From the NCBI GenBank assembly GCA_964510205.1, contig CAZEBW010000113.1:1-9079 (forward strand): a stretch of 9,079 bases of DNA. The letters are read 5' to 3'. Position numbers and translations under genes: made by a program. Origin of the DNA: CAZEBW01 sp964510205. Its GTDB lineage: Bacteria; Chloroflexota; Anaerolineae; VGOG01. Positions 1 to 5,713 of this stretch are shown in pieces (positions within the stretch are counted from its first letter, which is position 1; each line of letters starts with the position of its first letter). Under the pieces are notes generated by a model. The model was given only the letters and a program-made list of their open reading frames with translations. It did not search any database and was not told the origin of the DNA.

Positions 1-48
1 GGTCGGAATGGTATTCCGACGAATTGACGGATTACCAATCCGTCCTAC
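1..48. repeat. REP/REPIN-like double hairpin, copy 1
   Basis: Two perfect 8-bp palindromic stems stand side by side. GTCGGAAT (2-9) pairs with ATTCCGAC (13-20) around loop GGT, and GACGGATT (26-33) pairs with AATCCGTC (37-44) around loop ACC, separated by GAATT. The unit ends in CTAC (45-48), so on the minus strand it begins GTAG directly followed by a hairpin, the hallmark of bacterial REP sequences. All 48 bases recur identically at 857-904, and weaker similarity continues about 12 bases downstream of each copy. This copy begins at the window edge, so its left boundary is unknown. It lies about 57 bp upstream of the response regulator start. No transposase is visible here. Confidence 0.85.
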
Positions 49-104
49 AACAGAGATGAAATACGCCCGAATCAAATTGAGTGGGAGTCGAGAGGGAGGA
101 ATCC

Positions 105-797
105 TTGAAAGCAAAGATCCTGGTAGCAGAGGATGACGAGTCTTTGACCTCGTTTCTACAGCCGATGCTGAAACGGGCTGGCTTCCAGGTGGTGATCGCG
201 CGGGATGGCGAGCAAGCCCTGGCGCTGGTGGACGCCGAAGCGCCCGACCTGGTCGTGCTGGACGTACGGATGCCCAAGCGGGACGGTTGGTCGGTGTGCC
301 GGGAGCTGCGCCAGCGGGAGCGGTACGTCCCCATCATCATGCTCACCGCCCTGGGCGAGACGGTGGAGAAGGTCAAGGGGCTGAGCATCGGGGCCGATCA
401 CTATTTCACCAAGCCTTTCGACCCCCACGAGTTAATCGCCCAGATCGAGGCCACGCTGCGCACCATACGCCAGAGCCGGGGCGCGCGGCGACCCCAGCGG
501 CTGGTGTTCAACCGTCTGGAGATGGATCTGGACCGACGCCGGGTTTGGTTCGGCGAAAAAGAAGTGCAGCTCACGCCGACGGAGTTCGACCTGCTGCGTT
601 TCCTGGCCGAGCGTCCGGGCCAGGTCTTTGGGCGGGAGACGCTGTTGGATAGGGTTTGGGGCTGGGACGTGGCCGTTGACTCCAGGGTGGTGGACAAGAA
701 CATCGCCGAGCTGCGCAAGAAGCTGGAGCCGAATCCGGGTGTGCCCCAGTACATCCTGACCGTGCGGGGCGTTGGCTATCGGTTTCGGGAGGGGTGA
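105..797 (+). CDS. OmpR/PhoB-family DNA-binding response regulator
   Basis: Cytoplasmic transcription factor of a two-component system, 230 aa, the usual length for the family. Residues 1-120 form a receiver domain: acidic pocket D10-D11, phospho-acceptor D53 in VVLDVRMP, T81 in LTALGE, and K103 in the FTKPFD motif. Residues 132-228 form a winged-helix domain with LTPTEFDLLRFL and the closing VRGVGYRF. I chose the TTG start at 105 because GGGAGGA (94-100) lies just ahead of it and the receiver begins at once (MKAKILVAEDD). A GTG at 81 in the same frame would add eight residues but has no Shine-Dalgarno sequence. The partner kinase follows after 159 bp, so the two are probably co-transcribed. 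Target genes are not shown by the sequence; family members usually bind direct repeats near -35 regions. Confidence 0.96.
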   Translation: MKAKILVAEDDESLTSFLQPMLKRAGFQVVIARDGEQALALVDAEAPDLVVLDVRMPKRDGWSVCRELRQRERYVPIIMLTALGETVEKVKGLSIGADHYFTKPFDPHELIAQIEATLRTIRQSRGARRPQRLVFNRLEMDLDRRRVWFGEKEVQLTPTEFDLLRFLAERPGQVFGRETLLDRVWGWDVAVDSRVVDKNIAELRKKLEPNPGVPQYILTVRGVGYRFREG

Positions 798-856
798 GCG
801 TCCGCGCGGTGATGAATTCACTTGGGTGTGTTACGAACGAGTTGGCTGGTATTGTT

Positions 857-904
857 GGTCGGAATGGTATTCCGACGAATTGACGGATTACCAATCCGTC
901 CTAC
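857..904. repeat. REP/REPIN-like double hairpin, copy 2
   Basis: Identical over 48 bases to positions 1-48, with the same two stem-loops and the same CTAC end. The preceding four bases are GTTG, so the unit reads GTTG-hairpin-GAATT-hairpin-CTAC, close to the inverted pair of REPs that defines a REPIN. It sits in the gap between the response regulator and the kinase, ending 52 bp before the kinase ATG. If the two genes form one transcript it will fold in the mRNA between them, where such hairpins can block 3' exonucleases or weaken read-through. There is no T-tract, so it is not a classical terminator. Confidence 0.87.
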
Positions 905-956
905 TACCGAGACGAAACACCTCCATTTCACTTCACACAGCCTCTAGGAGGGGACA

Positions 957-2102
957 ATGAGAGAGCCCGTGATCCACATCTCTTTCGACCCCATAGGAGC
1001 AGCCCTCATCTTGCTCGTGCTTCTGTTGGCAGCCGCAGGGCTGGTGCTGCTCACCTCGTGGTATTGGAAAAGGCGGCGCGCTCGCGCCGCCGCTCTCATG
1101 GCGGGACGGTTGAACGCGCTGCTGGACGAGTTACCTCTGGGGCTGTTGCTCGTTGATCGAGAGGGACAGATCCTCTGGGGCAACCCGGAGGCCCATCAAC
1201 TGCTGTCCCTGGATCGCGCTTCCCCCCAGCTGGACGCGGGGTTGGCTTCCCTGGTGAGGCGAGTCGCTGCCTCCCGCCAATCGGAACTGCACGAGATTCA
1301 GCCAGCGGACGAGGTGCGGCTTCAGTTGCGGGCTATGCCCCTGGAAGGGCCTTCTCCCTCTGATGACGCGGTGATGTGCATGGTCACCGACGTCTCGGAG
1401 CGACGCCGCCAGGGGGAGTTCTACCGCAGCTTCATCCAGAACATCTCCCACGAGCTGTTGACGCCTCTGGCGGCCATCGGCGGCCACGTGGCCAACATCA
1501 AAGAGTGCTCCATCGAAGAAATCGAGAGCTGGCGGCATTCGCAGGACATCATTGAGCGGGAGGTGCGGCGGCTCACTGGGCTGACCAGCAATCTGCTCCT
1601 GCTCTCCCGCTTGGAGTCGGGCGTCCCCCTGCGTTTGGAGCCGACCAATATCGGAGCCCTGGTGGAGGAAGCCGTGGCTGGGCTGCTGCAGGTCGCGCAG
1701 GATAAGGGGATCGAGCTATCTATTCAGAGTTCGTCTCGATTGCCCCGTATCCGCGCCGACAGAGATCGGATCAAGCAGGTCTTCGTCAACCTGCTGGACA
1801 ACGCGGTCAAGTACTGCCCTGAGGGGAGCCAGGTGCAGGTCCGGCTGCGGACGGACAGGGAGAGCATTCGCGTCGAGGTGGCCGACAACGGGCCGGGCAT
1901 CCCGCCAGAGGACCTGCCCCACATCTTCGACAAGATGTACCGAGTGGAGAAAGAGGGCACCAGGGCGGTGAAGGGCAGCGGCCTGGGGCTGTCCATCGTG
2001 AAGCGAATCGTGGAGCTGCACGGCGGGCGGATCACGGTGGAAAGCACAGTGGGGGAGGGGACGACGTTCAGCGTCAGGCTGCCGTTGGCGGGTAGAGTTT
2101 GA
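957..2102 (+). CDS. PAS-containing sensor histidine kinase, membrane-anchored
   Basis: Partner kinase of the upstream response regulator, 381 aa. The ATG follows a strong TAGGAGGGG ribosome site (944-952 region). A short N-terminal tail is followed by one transmembrane helix (about 13-36) and a basic KRRRAR stop-transfer stretch. Residues 50-148 look like a PAS sensor (LLVDREGQILWGNPEA). HisKA follows with SHELLTP, phospho-acceptor H165. The HATPase domain carries an N box (VNLLDNAVKY, N278 and N282), a G1 box (DNGPGIP, 310-316), an F box (IFDKMY) and a G2 box (GSGLGLSIVKR, 340-350). It should autophosphorylate H165 and pass the phosphate to D53 of the regulator. With only about a dozen residues outside the membrane there is no periplasmic sensor, so the signal is probably sensed by the PAS domain or in the membrane. 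All catalytic motifs are intact. Confidence 0.95.
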   Translation: MREPVIHISFDPIGAALILLVLLLAAAGLVLLTSWYWKRRRARAAALMAGRLNALLDELPLGLLLVDREGQILWGNPEAHQLLSLDRASPQLDAGLASLVRRVAASRQSELHEIQPADEVRLQLRAMPLEGPSPSDDAVMCMVTDVSERRRQGEFYRSFIQNISHELLTPLAAIGGHVANIKECSIEEIESWRHSQDIIEREVRRLTGLTSNLLLLSRLESGVPLRLEPTNIGALVEEAVAGLLQVAQDKGIELSIQSSSRLPRIRADRDRIKQVFVNLLDNAVKYCPEGSQVQVRLRTDRESIRVEVADNGPGIPPEDLPHIFDKMYRVEKEGTRAVKGSGLGLSIVKRIVELHGGRITVESTVGEGTTFSVRLPLAGRV

Positions 2103-2151
2103 GAGAAATCGGTCTCAGGAGAGATCTCCTACTCCAGAAATAGGTTAAGTG

Positions 2152-2180
2152 TTGCAGTTTGACCCAACGTATGGTATAAT
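2152..2180 (+). promoter_or_regulatory. Sigma70-type promoter with extended -10
   Basis: A perfect -10 box TATAAT (2175-2180) is preceded by TGG (2172-2174), the TGn of an extended -10. A partial -35 box TTGCAG (2152-2157) lies exactly 17 bp upstream. A second TTGACC at 2159-2164 is only 10 bp from the -10 and is unlikely to serve. Transcription should begin near 2187, giving an unusually long leader of about 205 nt before the antitoxin-like gene. This is the best promoter match in the window. Confidence 0.8.
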
Positions 2181-2186
2181 ACGCGT

Positions 2187-2391
2187 GTAGGGAACAACCC
2201 AGGAGATCGGATTTTGCTCTTCAAAGATCGGCTGAGAGCTCTCCCGGAAAGTGCTCTGAGCCCCGTCCCCGGGGCGATTTCCGCGAGGTGATTTCGCTGG
2301 CGACGCCGCCGCTTCGCTAACAGGGGACGGGGGCTGGGAGCATTCCCAAGGACTTTCCGGGAGATCTCCTGACATAGAGGAGGTGCAACCA
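2187..2391 (+). promoter_or_regulatory. Structured 5' leader with possible SD-masking switch
   Basis: Several pairings are visible. A long arm 2236-2252 pairs with 2352-2368 (16 of 17 positions). Inside it, 2253-2256 pairs with 2338-2341, and AGCCCCGTCCCC (2259-2270) pairs with 2323-2335 with one bulged G, leaving an apical loop of about 52 nt. At the base, AGGAGATC (2201-2208) can pair with GATCTCCT (2363-2370), and GCTCT (2216-2220) with AGAGC (2235-2239), which together would make a three-way junction. TCTCCT (2365-2370) can instead pair with the Shine-Dalgarno AGGAGG (2378-2383) across a 7-nt loop. The segment 2363-2370 therefore has three competing partners, the layout of a translational switch. 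I recognise no known riboswitch, T-box or 6S consensus; pairing was done by eye without energies. Confidence 0.7.
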
Positions 2392-2640
2392 ATGGCTGTT
2401 ATCGAGAAAGACATCGAGAGGATGAAGACCGTACTGATGACCGTTCCTGCCCACTTCGACGGCGCCCAAATCCAGCTCGATGTAGAGGTGGAACTGAAAC
2501 CCGACACGCGCCTGTTGGTCACGATCCTGGGTGAGGAGCCAGCCCACGAGATGTTGGTGTGGAATGCGATGAAGCTTTCGGAAGCGGCATTTGCCCGCGT
2601 AGGGGATAATGAGGAAGACGCCGTCTATGACAGCCTATAA
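2392..2640 (+). CDS. Antitoxin-like small protein of a MazF/PemK-type module
   Basis: An 82-aa acidic protein. ATG 2392 is preceded by GAGGAGGTG (2377-2385) at ideal spacing; an upstream in-frame GTG at 2383 lies inside that ribosome site and is unlikely. The N-terminal half (KTVLMTVPAHFDGAQIQLD, then ELKPDTRLLVTIL) looks like the short beta-rich head of small antitoxins found beside MazF/PemK or PIN toxins. The tail ends FARVGDNEEDAVYDSL, similar to antitoxin tails I recall with W in place of this G; that comparison is from memory. The toxin start codon overlaps its last 14 bases in another frame, typical translational coupling. Such antitoxins bind and neutralise the toxin and often repress their own promoter. 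Because the toxin is broken, this is probably an orphan antitoxin. Confidence 0.72.
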   Translation: MAVIEKDIERMKTVLMTVPAHFDGAQIQLDVEVELKPDTRLLVTILGEEPAHEMLVWNAMKLSEAAFARVGDNEEDAVYDSL

Positions 2641-2761
2641 GCAAGGCGATGTGCTGCTTGTCCCATACCCCTTCCAACCCCCAACCCAACGCCAGCCACG
2701 AATGCGTTCCTACGCAGCCCGAGGCTGGCTTTTGTTTGTGACCGCGACGGCCGCAATGTGA
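2627..2761 (+). pseudogene. Truncated MazF/PemK-type toxin (N-terminal remnant)
   Basis: The reading frame opens inside the antitoxin gene at ATG 2627 and begins MTAYKQGDVLLVPYPF, matching the conserved first strands of MazF/PemK endoribonucleases (the GDVhLVPFPF signature). Intact toxins continue with a T/D-rich loop and about 90 more residues. Here, after codon 16 or so (about position 2674), the frame turns into an unrelated Pro/Gln/Arg-rich tail, passes through a terminator hairpin and stops at TGA 2759-2761, for 44 aa in total. Most of the fold and the RNA-cleaving core are missing, so no toxin activity is expected. A deletion joining the toxin start to downstream DNA is the likely cause. 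The short length leaves room for a different reading, but start overlap plus motif make this the best call. Confidence 0.72.
2691..2737 (+). terminator. Intrinsic terminator after the antitoxin/toxin remnant
   Basis: GCCAGCC (2691-2697) pairs with GGCTGGC (2723-2729), with an inner stem TGCGT (2702-2706)/ACGCA (2711-2715) closed by a TCCT loop. TTTTGTTT follows directly at 2730-2737. Stem plus T-run is the classic Rho-independent form. It lies inside the residual toxin frame, as expected if the original toxin 3' part was deleted and the gene start now abuts a terminator. Confidence 0.75.
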
Positions 2762-2843
2762 AGAAACGGGGACAGAATCGTTACAGTCTCGTAACATTGG
2801 TCAACATAGGCGTAATCTTTTGGTGGTAGAATGTAGAGGCAGG
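2735..2843 (+). promoter_or_regulatory. Duplicated promoter/operator cassette, copy 1
   Basis: Closely similar to 3930-4043, gap-free by eye from about 2751 onward. Both copies carry GCCGCAATGTGAAGAAA, then a dyad GTTAC-N6-GTAAC (here 2780-2795), then a further CGTAA 21 bp after the first CGTAA, then a -10 box TAGAAT (here 2827-2832) placed 31 bp after the dyad. The six bases between the dyad arms differ between copies while the arms are kept, which suggests a protein-binding site. The region 17 bp upstream of TAGAAT (2804-2809) does not resemble a -35 box, so an activator may be needed. It lies ahead of the lipoprotein starting at 2864. Confidence 0.72.
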
Positions 2844-2863
2844 TGGAGAGGAGGCCCAAGATC

Positions 2864-3796
2864 ATGGACAGCAGCAAGGATGGGCTGAGATTGACCCGTG
2901 TCCTGATTCTCGTTCTGATGGCAGTTACGACCCTGGTGGGATGCGGGCACGTTCAGGTGAATCTGGAGAGAACGGCGCCTGACCTCAAGGCGACTGAGAC
3001 GGCGGTGGCGCGCGGCGCTGCAGCGACGATCACCGCGCAAGCGCCCAGCCCCACGTTCACGTCCGTAGCTACAGCCACGTCAGTGATCCCCCCTACGCCC
3101 ACCGCCTCGCCGACGCCCCTGCCCACGCCTGCGGAACCCCCCACTTCCACGTCCACTGCAGTGCCCTCGCCGATGCTGACACCGACAGCCACTCGCACTC
3201 CCACGCCGACGCCGCTTCCCTCACATGACGTCACGGCCACCGCTGCGACGCCCACGCCCATACCGTCCGTGGCGCCGACGTCCGTTCCCTGCCGGCTGAG
3301 CCTGGTAAGCCCGCTGGATGGCGCGTCCTTTGGCGATGACACGAGGGTCGTGACGCTGCAGTGGCAATCCGACAGAACGCTGGCCTCGAACGAGTATTTC
3401 TTCGTCAACGTGACCTACCCGCACGACGGACAGACCTGGTACGACGGCACGTGGGAAGACCCGGCTCGCCAGATCCCGTCCGGAACGCGGGACACGAGCT
3501 GGGAGCTGGAAGCCTACCTCTGCGCGGAGGACCTCTCCGACAGCGGCTGCTTCGCTTGGAACGTTGCCGTCAAGCGGAGGGAAGGAAGCGAGCCAGCCCT
3601 GGGCGACGAGGTCGAGTGCCTCAGCCCGACCCGCTCCTTCTGCTGGACCGGGTGCGAGAGGAAGTCCACCTCAACCCCCGTGCCGCCCACAGAGACGCCG
3701 CCGCCCACAGTCTATCCCCCACTGCCCACGGCGACGACGACAGCTACCTGGACCCCCACCGCAGTGCCCACGGACACAGCCACAGTGAAACCCTAG
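2864..3796 (+). CDS. Thr/Pro-rich secreted lipoprotein with Ig/FN3-like domain
   Basis: A 310-aa surface lipoprotein. GGAGG (2850-2854) sits 9 bases before ATG 2864; a GTG at 2843 in frame precedes that site and is unlikely. The signal peptide ends in lipobox LVGC with lipidated C27. A short Ala/Thr-rich stretch (38-60) leads into a long Thr/Pro linker (60-142). A compact domain follows at about 143-265, starting CRLSLVSPLDGASF, with VTLQWQS and NEYFFVNV strands and several Cys (143, 220, 229, 252, 260, 264) that could form disulfides; it looks like a beta-sandwich (Ig/FN3-like) seen in Chloroflexota envelope proteins. A second Thr/Pro tail fills 267-310. The tails probably project the domain through the cell envelope. 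No enzyme motif is visible; binding or adhesion is a guess. Confidence 0.85.
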   Translation: MDSSKDGLRLTRVLILVLMAVTTLVGCGHVQVNLERTAPDLKATETAVARGAAATITAQAPSPTFTSVATATSVIPPTPTASPTPLPTPAEPPTSTSTAVPSPMLTPTATRTPTPTPLPSHDVTATAATPTPIPSVAPTSVPCRLSLVSPLDGASFGDDTRVVTLQWQSDRTLASNEYFFVNVTYPHDGQTWYDGTWEDPARQIPSGTRDTSWELEAYLCAEDLSDSGCFAWNVAVKRREGSEPALGDEVECLSPTRSFCWTGCERKSTSTPVPPTETPPPTVYPPLPTATTTATWTPTAVPTDTATVKP

Positions 3797-3843
3797 TGGA
3801 GCGACTCACAGACAGAAACCTGGCCTGACTGCAGCGGATGTGC

Positions 3844-3890
3844 AACGGATAAGCGGATGAGGTGCGAGCGGCCTCATCCGCTTATCTGTT
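3844..3890 (+). terminator. Long-stem terminator hairpin
   Basis: GATAAGCGGATGAGG (3848-3862) pairs perfectly with its complement at 3872-3886. The stem extends to 3844/3890 as 19 pairs including one G-T, around a 9-nt loop. The bases after it (TTTGCGATGTTT) are only moderately T-rich. It begins 48 bp after the lipoprotein stop, so it most likely ends that transcript. As nearly perfect inverted DNA it could also work from the other side. Confidence 0.7.
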
Positions 3891-3929
3891 TGCGATGTTT
3901 CTCAAAAAGCGTCCGGCAGTGAGCGTTTG

Positions 3930-4043
3930 TCTTCTGGTCGTGAAAGCCGCAATGTGAAGAAATGGGGACAAAATCGTTACACAGTCGTAACATTTGTCGG
4001 TACAGTCGTAACAATTCTGTGGTAGAATGTGGGTGCAGATGGA
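3930..4043 (+). promoter_or_regulatory. Duplicated promoter/operator cassette, copy 2
   Basis: Second copy of the 2735-2843 cassette. The dyad GTTAC-N6-GTAAC is at 3976-3991, and -10 TAGAAT is at 4023-4028, again 31 bp after the dyad. Here the 21-bp periodicity is especially clear: ACAGTCGTAAC occurs at 3981-3991 and again at 4002-4012, two helical turns apart and just before the -10. The expected -35 position (4000-4005, GTACAG) is not consensus. Similarity to copy 1 runs on to about 4043, past the predicted transcription start, so the join with the downstream coding piece lies there. Confidence 0.72.
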
Positions 4044-4260
4044 CCGCGCCTACTGCTCCTACCGCCCTGACATAGATGGCAGGCCCACTTTCTGCAACGA
4101 TGCCCCTTATCCCACTCACGACTTCACCCTGCTCGTATGGGGCCGAGATTGGAGCGACTACGATGGGCGCTGCGTTTGCGTACACGGCGAGGTGGTTCCC
4201 TATAAGGGCAAAGCGGAGATTGTGTTGCAAAGCCGAAGCGGCGTCTCCCTATGCAACTGA
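4039..4260 (+). CDS. Short OB-fold-like protein, probably a 5'-truncated remnant
   Basis: A 73-aa frame from ATG 4039; a GTG at 4027 would add four residues but overlaps the -10 box. The stretch GRPTFCNDAPYPTHDFTLLV, then VWGRDWSDYDG, then CVCVHGEVVPYKGKAEIVLQ, resembles the later strands of an OB-fold domain known from Chloroflexota and cyanobacterial secreted or DNA-binding proteins (pattern PTFLN-xxxPYPN-xFTVVIWG, then GKxICVTGxxxxYxGKPEIVV). The first strand, usually ending in a VCG motif, is absent, and there is no ribosome binding site or signal peptide. The frame begins where the repeated promoter cassette ends, so the cassette seems joined to a headless gene. Four Cys are unusual for so short a protein. 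Function unknown; it may not be expressed. Confidence 0.55.
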   Translation: MDRAYCSYRPDIDGRPTFCNDAPYPTHDFTLLVWGRDWSDYDGRCVCVHGEVVPYKGKAEIVLQSRSGVSLCN

Positions 4261-4303
4261 AGCTTGCCCCACGTAGCGAATGATAGCAAGGTGTCAAACG
4301 CTC

Positions 4304-4332
4304 TTTACATTTGCCAGCCTTCGTAGTAGAAT
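4304..4332 (+). promoter_or_regulatory. Promoter of cassette copy A
   Basis: -35 TTTACA (4304-4309), 17-bp spacer, -10 TAGAAT (4327-4332). Both boxes match the sigma70 consensus at 5 of 6 positions and the spacing is ideal. The same arrangement recurs at 6593-6621. Start of transcription near 4339 gives a leader of about 218 nt to ATG 4557. Confidence 0.8.
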
Positions 4333-4444
4333 CGTGGTAGCGTGATGTTCGGGCGGTTGAGGCTTGGACAGAGATGCCGAGTGCACGGCGATGGGGGAGA
4401 CGATCGAAAAGGCTCGGTCAGTTCGCCTGGGCATGAAGTGCTTC

Positions 4445-4470
4445 GTAGCCCGCCCACTTCATGGGCGGGC
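4445..4470. repeat. REP-type hairpin (GTAG + palindrome)
   Basis: GTAG (4445-4448) runs into a perfect 9-bp stem: GCCCGCCCA (4448-4456) pairs with TGGGCGGGC (4462-4470) around loop CTTCA. The same 26 bases occur at 6816-6841. GTAG directly 5' of a palindrome is the REP signature. The stem sequence differs from the repeat at 1-48, so this is a second family. It lies in the transcribed leader. Confidence 0.8.
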
Positions 4471-4556
4471 GAGGGCTGGGACTGGCCGTGTGGACTGGTA
4501 GTGCTGGCGTGGAAGGTGACAGGAAAAAGACGAAAGCTAAGACAGGAGAAAAGCAA

Positions 4557-5657
4557 ATGAAGAAGCTTGGGTTACTGCTAAGTGTCTTGGTGCTTGTATC
4601 TTGTGCGCCACAGCCCACGCCGAAAATCGTCGCGGTCACTGTACCCGTTGAGGTGACAGTGCTTGTGACCCAGCCGCCTAAGGTGGTCGAAGCCACTGTA
4701 CTCGTAACCCAGCCACCGCTACCTACGTATACGCCCTATCCCACTCATACACCCTATCCAACCCTCATACCTACGCGAGAACCTTCCCCCACACTGCTTA
4801 GCAGCCGGAGGGAGATGCTGGCCTTTCAGCGCGAGATCCTTGAGAGCTTTGAGCCAATAGGAGAGCTTTTTGACGAGATGGAAGAGTGGGATGTCGAGAC
4901 GAGTGCTGATCCATTTGAGGACTACACTGCCCTCTACAACCGCTCATTAGATTTGATAAAGGATTTTTGCACAATAAGGAGGCCCCGTGGCGCGAGAGAG
5001 GTGCACAACGCTCTCTGCCGAGGCCTCAACCTGTATGTCGAAGCCGATAGCATTCTCTTGGAGTACTATAGCACGTGGGAGGATCAAGCTTACACCCGAT
5101 ATCTGGAACGCTTTCACGAGGCCGACCTGGCCTGGTCTAGGGCCTGGGATAGCTTCGGGGATCTGATGACGGAGTACGATATTTCTGACATACCTAACCC
5201 CCCGACACCGACCGAGACTCCCAGGCCAACTGAAACTACTAGGCCGACTGCAACCCCTAGGCCAACCAAGAATTCCAGCCCGGACGTTTCACGCAGAGAC
5301 GAATTGCTGGATGCAGTGACAGCGGCAAGAGAGGCGGCACGAAACATCGCTTGGGATATGGACAAGTGCGTGACTCTACGCAGAGAGGACTGTGGTGATT
5401 TTGAGATGGTGATACTGCGCTACGAAGAACTCTTGGCCGCACCCACGTTTACGGTCGGACCTGACCTGCAATACGCGTACAGGCTGTACCGCGAAGCCGT
5501 TGATGGCATTCTTGCTGAGGGGGACGATATGTACAACTGCATCAAGAATGACTGCCCTATAGTCCCTTTCATAGCCTGGGCGCCTGTTCGGACGGCAATT
5601 GAAGAGGCTGAACGCAAGTTCAACGATGCCATCGTTGTGTTGGGGGGAACCCCCTGA
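4557..5657 (+). CDS. Secreted lipoprotein with two similar helical domains
   Basis: A 366-aa lipoprotein. AGGAG (4544-4548) lies 8 bases before ATG 4557; the same frame is open further upstream but only through the repeat cassette. The signal peptide ends LVSC with lipidated C16. Residues 24-55 contain VLVTQPP twice, then come two TPYPT units (58-69). Helical domain 1 (about 82-204) and helical domain 2 (about 244-364) are joined by a Pro/Thr linker with a 6-residue unit TxRPTx repeated three times. The domains are of equal length (about 122 aa), both open with SRR(E/D)-x-L and both close with a Glu/Ala-rich helix, so an internal duplication is likely though sequence identity is low. No catalytic motif is seen. 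Its role is unknown; lipid anchor and linker place it on the outer face of the membrane. Confidence 0.83.
   Translation: MKKLGLLLSVLVLVSCAPQPTPKIVAVTVPVEVTVLVTQPPKVVEATVLVTQPPLPTYTPYPTHTPYPTLIPTREPSPTLLSSRREMLAFQREILESFEPIGELFDEMEEWDVETSADPFEDYTALYNRSLDLIKDFCTIRRPRGAREVHNALCRGLNLYVEADSILLEYYSTWEDQAYTRYLERFHEADLAWSRAWDSFGDLMTEYDISDIPNPPTPTETPRPTETTRPTATPRPTKNSSPDVSRRDELLDAVTAAREAARNIAWDMDKCVTLRREDCGDFEMVILRYEELLAAPTFTVGPDLQYAYRLYREAVDGILAEGDDMYNCIKNDCPIVPFIAWAPVRTAIEEAERKFNDAIVVLGGTP
4728..4763 (+). repeat. 18-bp coding tandem repeat (TPYPT units)
   Basis: Two 18-bp units, 4728-4745 and 4746-4763, encode YTPYPT and HTPYPT. They differ at a few bases, mostly silent. Such in-frame units are prone to slip and change linker length without breaking the frame. 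Confidence 0.75.
5217..5270 (+). repeat. 18-bp coding tandem repeat (TxRPTx linker)
   Basis: Three 18-bp units starting at 5217, 5235 and 5253 encode TPRPTE, TTRPTA and TPRPTK. They form the linker between the two helical domains of the lipoprotein. AGG for Arg is kept in all three units, pointing to recent tandem copying. Confidence 0.78.
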
Positions 5658-5713
5658 CGCTCGCATTGTCCGAGAGGGCGAATCTCTATCATGTTTTAGC
5701 CTTCTTAAGCGGT

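Larger units (their letters stand above)
4291..4548 (+). repeat. Promoter-leader-REP cassette, copy A
   Basis: Closely similar to 6582-6885. The shared stretch covers the promoter, the start of transcription, about 100 bases of leader (including GATGTTCGG, GAGATGCCGAG and GACGATCGAAAAGGCTCGGT), a REP-type hairpin and the bases up to the ribosome site. Differences are a few substitutions, a 2-base indel near 4346 and an exact 83-base length difference: copy B has 83 extra bases between two TGC triplets where copy A has a single TGC. Copy A ends at the Shine-Dalgarno of the lipoprotein at 4557, copy B at that of the unrelated pentapeptide gene. The leader can pair GCCGAG with CTCGGT and GGCGA with TCGCC, but I match it to no known riboswitch. 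Confidence 0.85.

Noticed and set aside
32..388. Open frame on the minus strand across the response regulator
   Set aside because: It is antisense to a clear regulator gene in GC-rich DNA, has no ribosome site and no protein-like features.
2106..2135. Possible terminator after the histidine kinase
   Set aside because: GGAGA/TCTCC leaves only two bases between arms and there is no T-run.
2201..2370. T-box, 6S RNA or c-di-GMP riboswitch as identity of the leader
   Set aside because: None of the conserved T-box or GEMM sequence motifs is present, and the asymmetric internal loop does not match a 6S bubble; it remains unassigned.
2953..3408. Minus-strand frame rich in Gly/Val opposite the Thr/Pro lipoprotein
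   Set aside because: The VGVGVG pattern is just the complement of the Thr/Pro linker codons.
4720..5275. Short tandem repeats as a CRISPR array
   Set aside because: The 18-bp units are contiguous, in frame and encode Pro/Thr linkers; there are no spacers.
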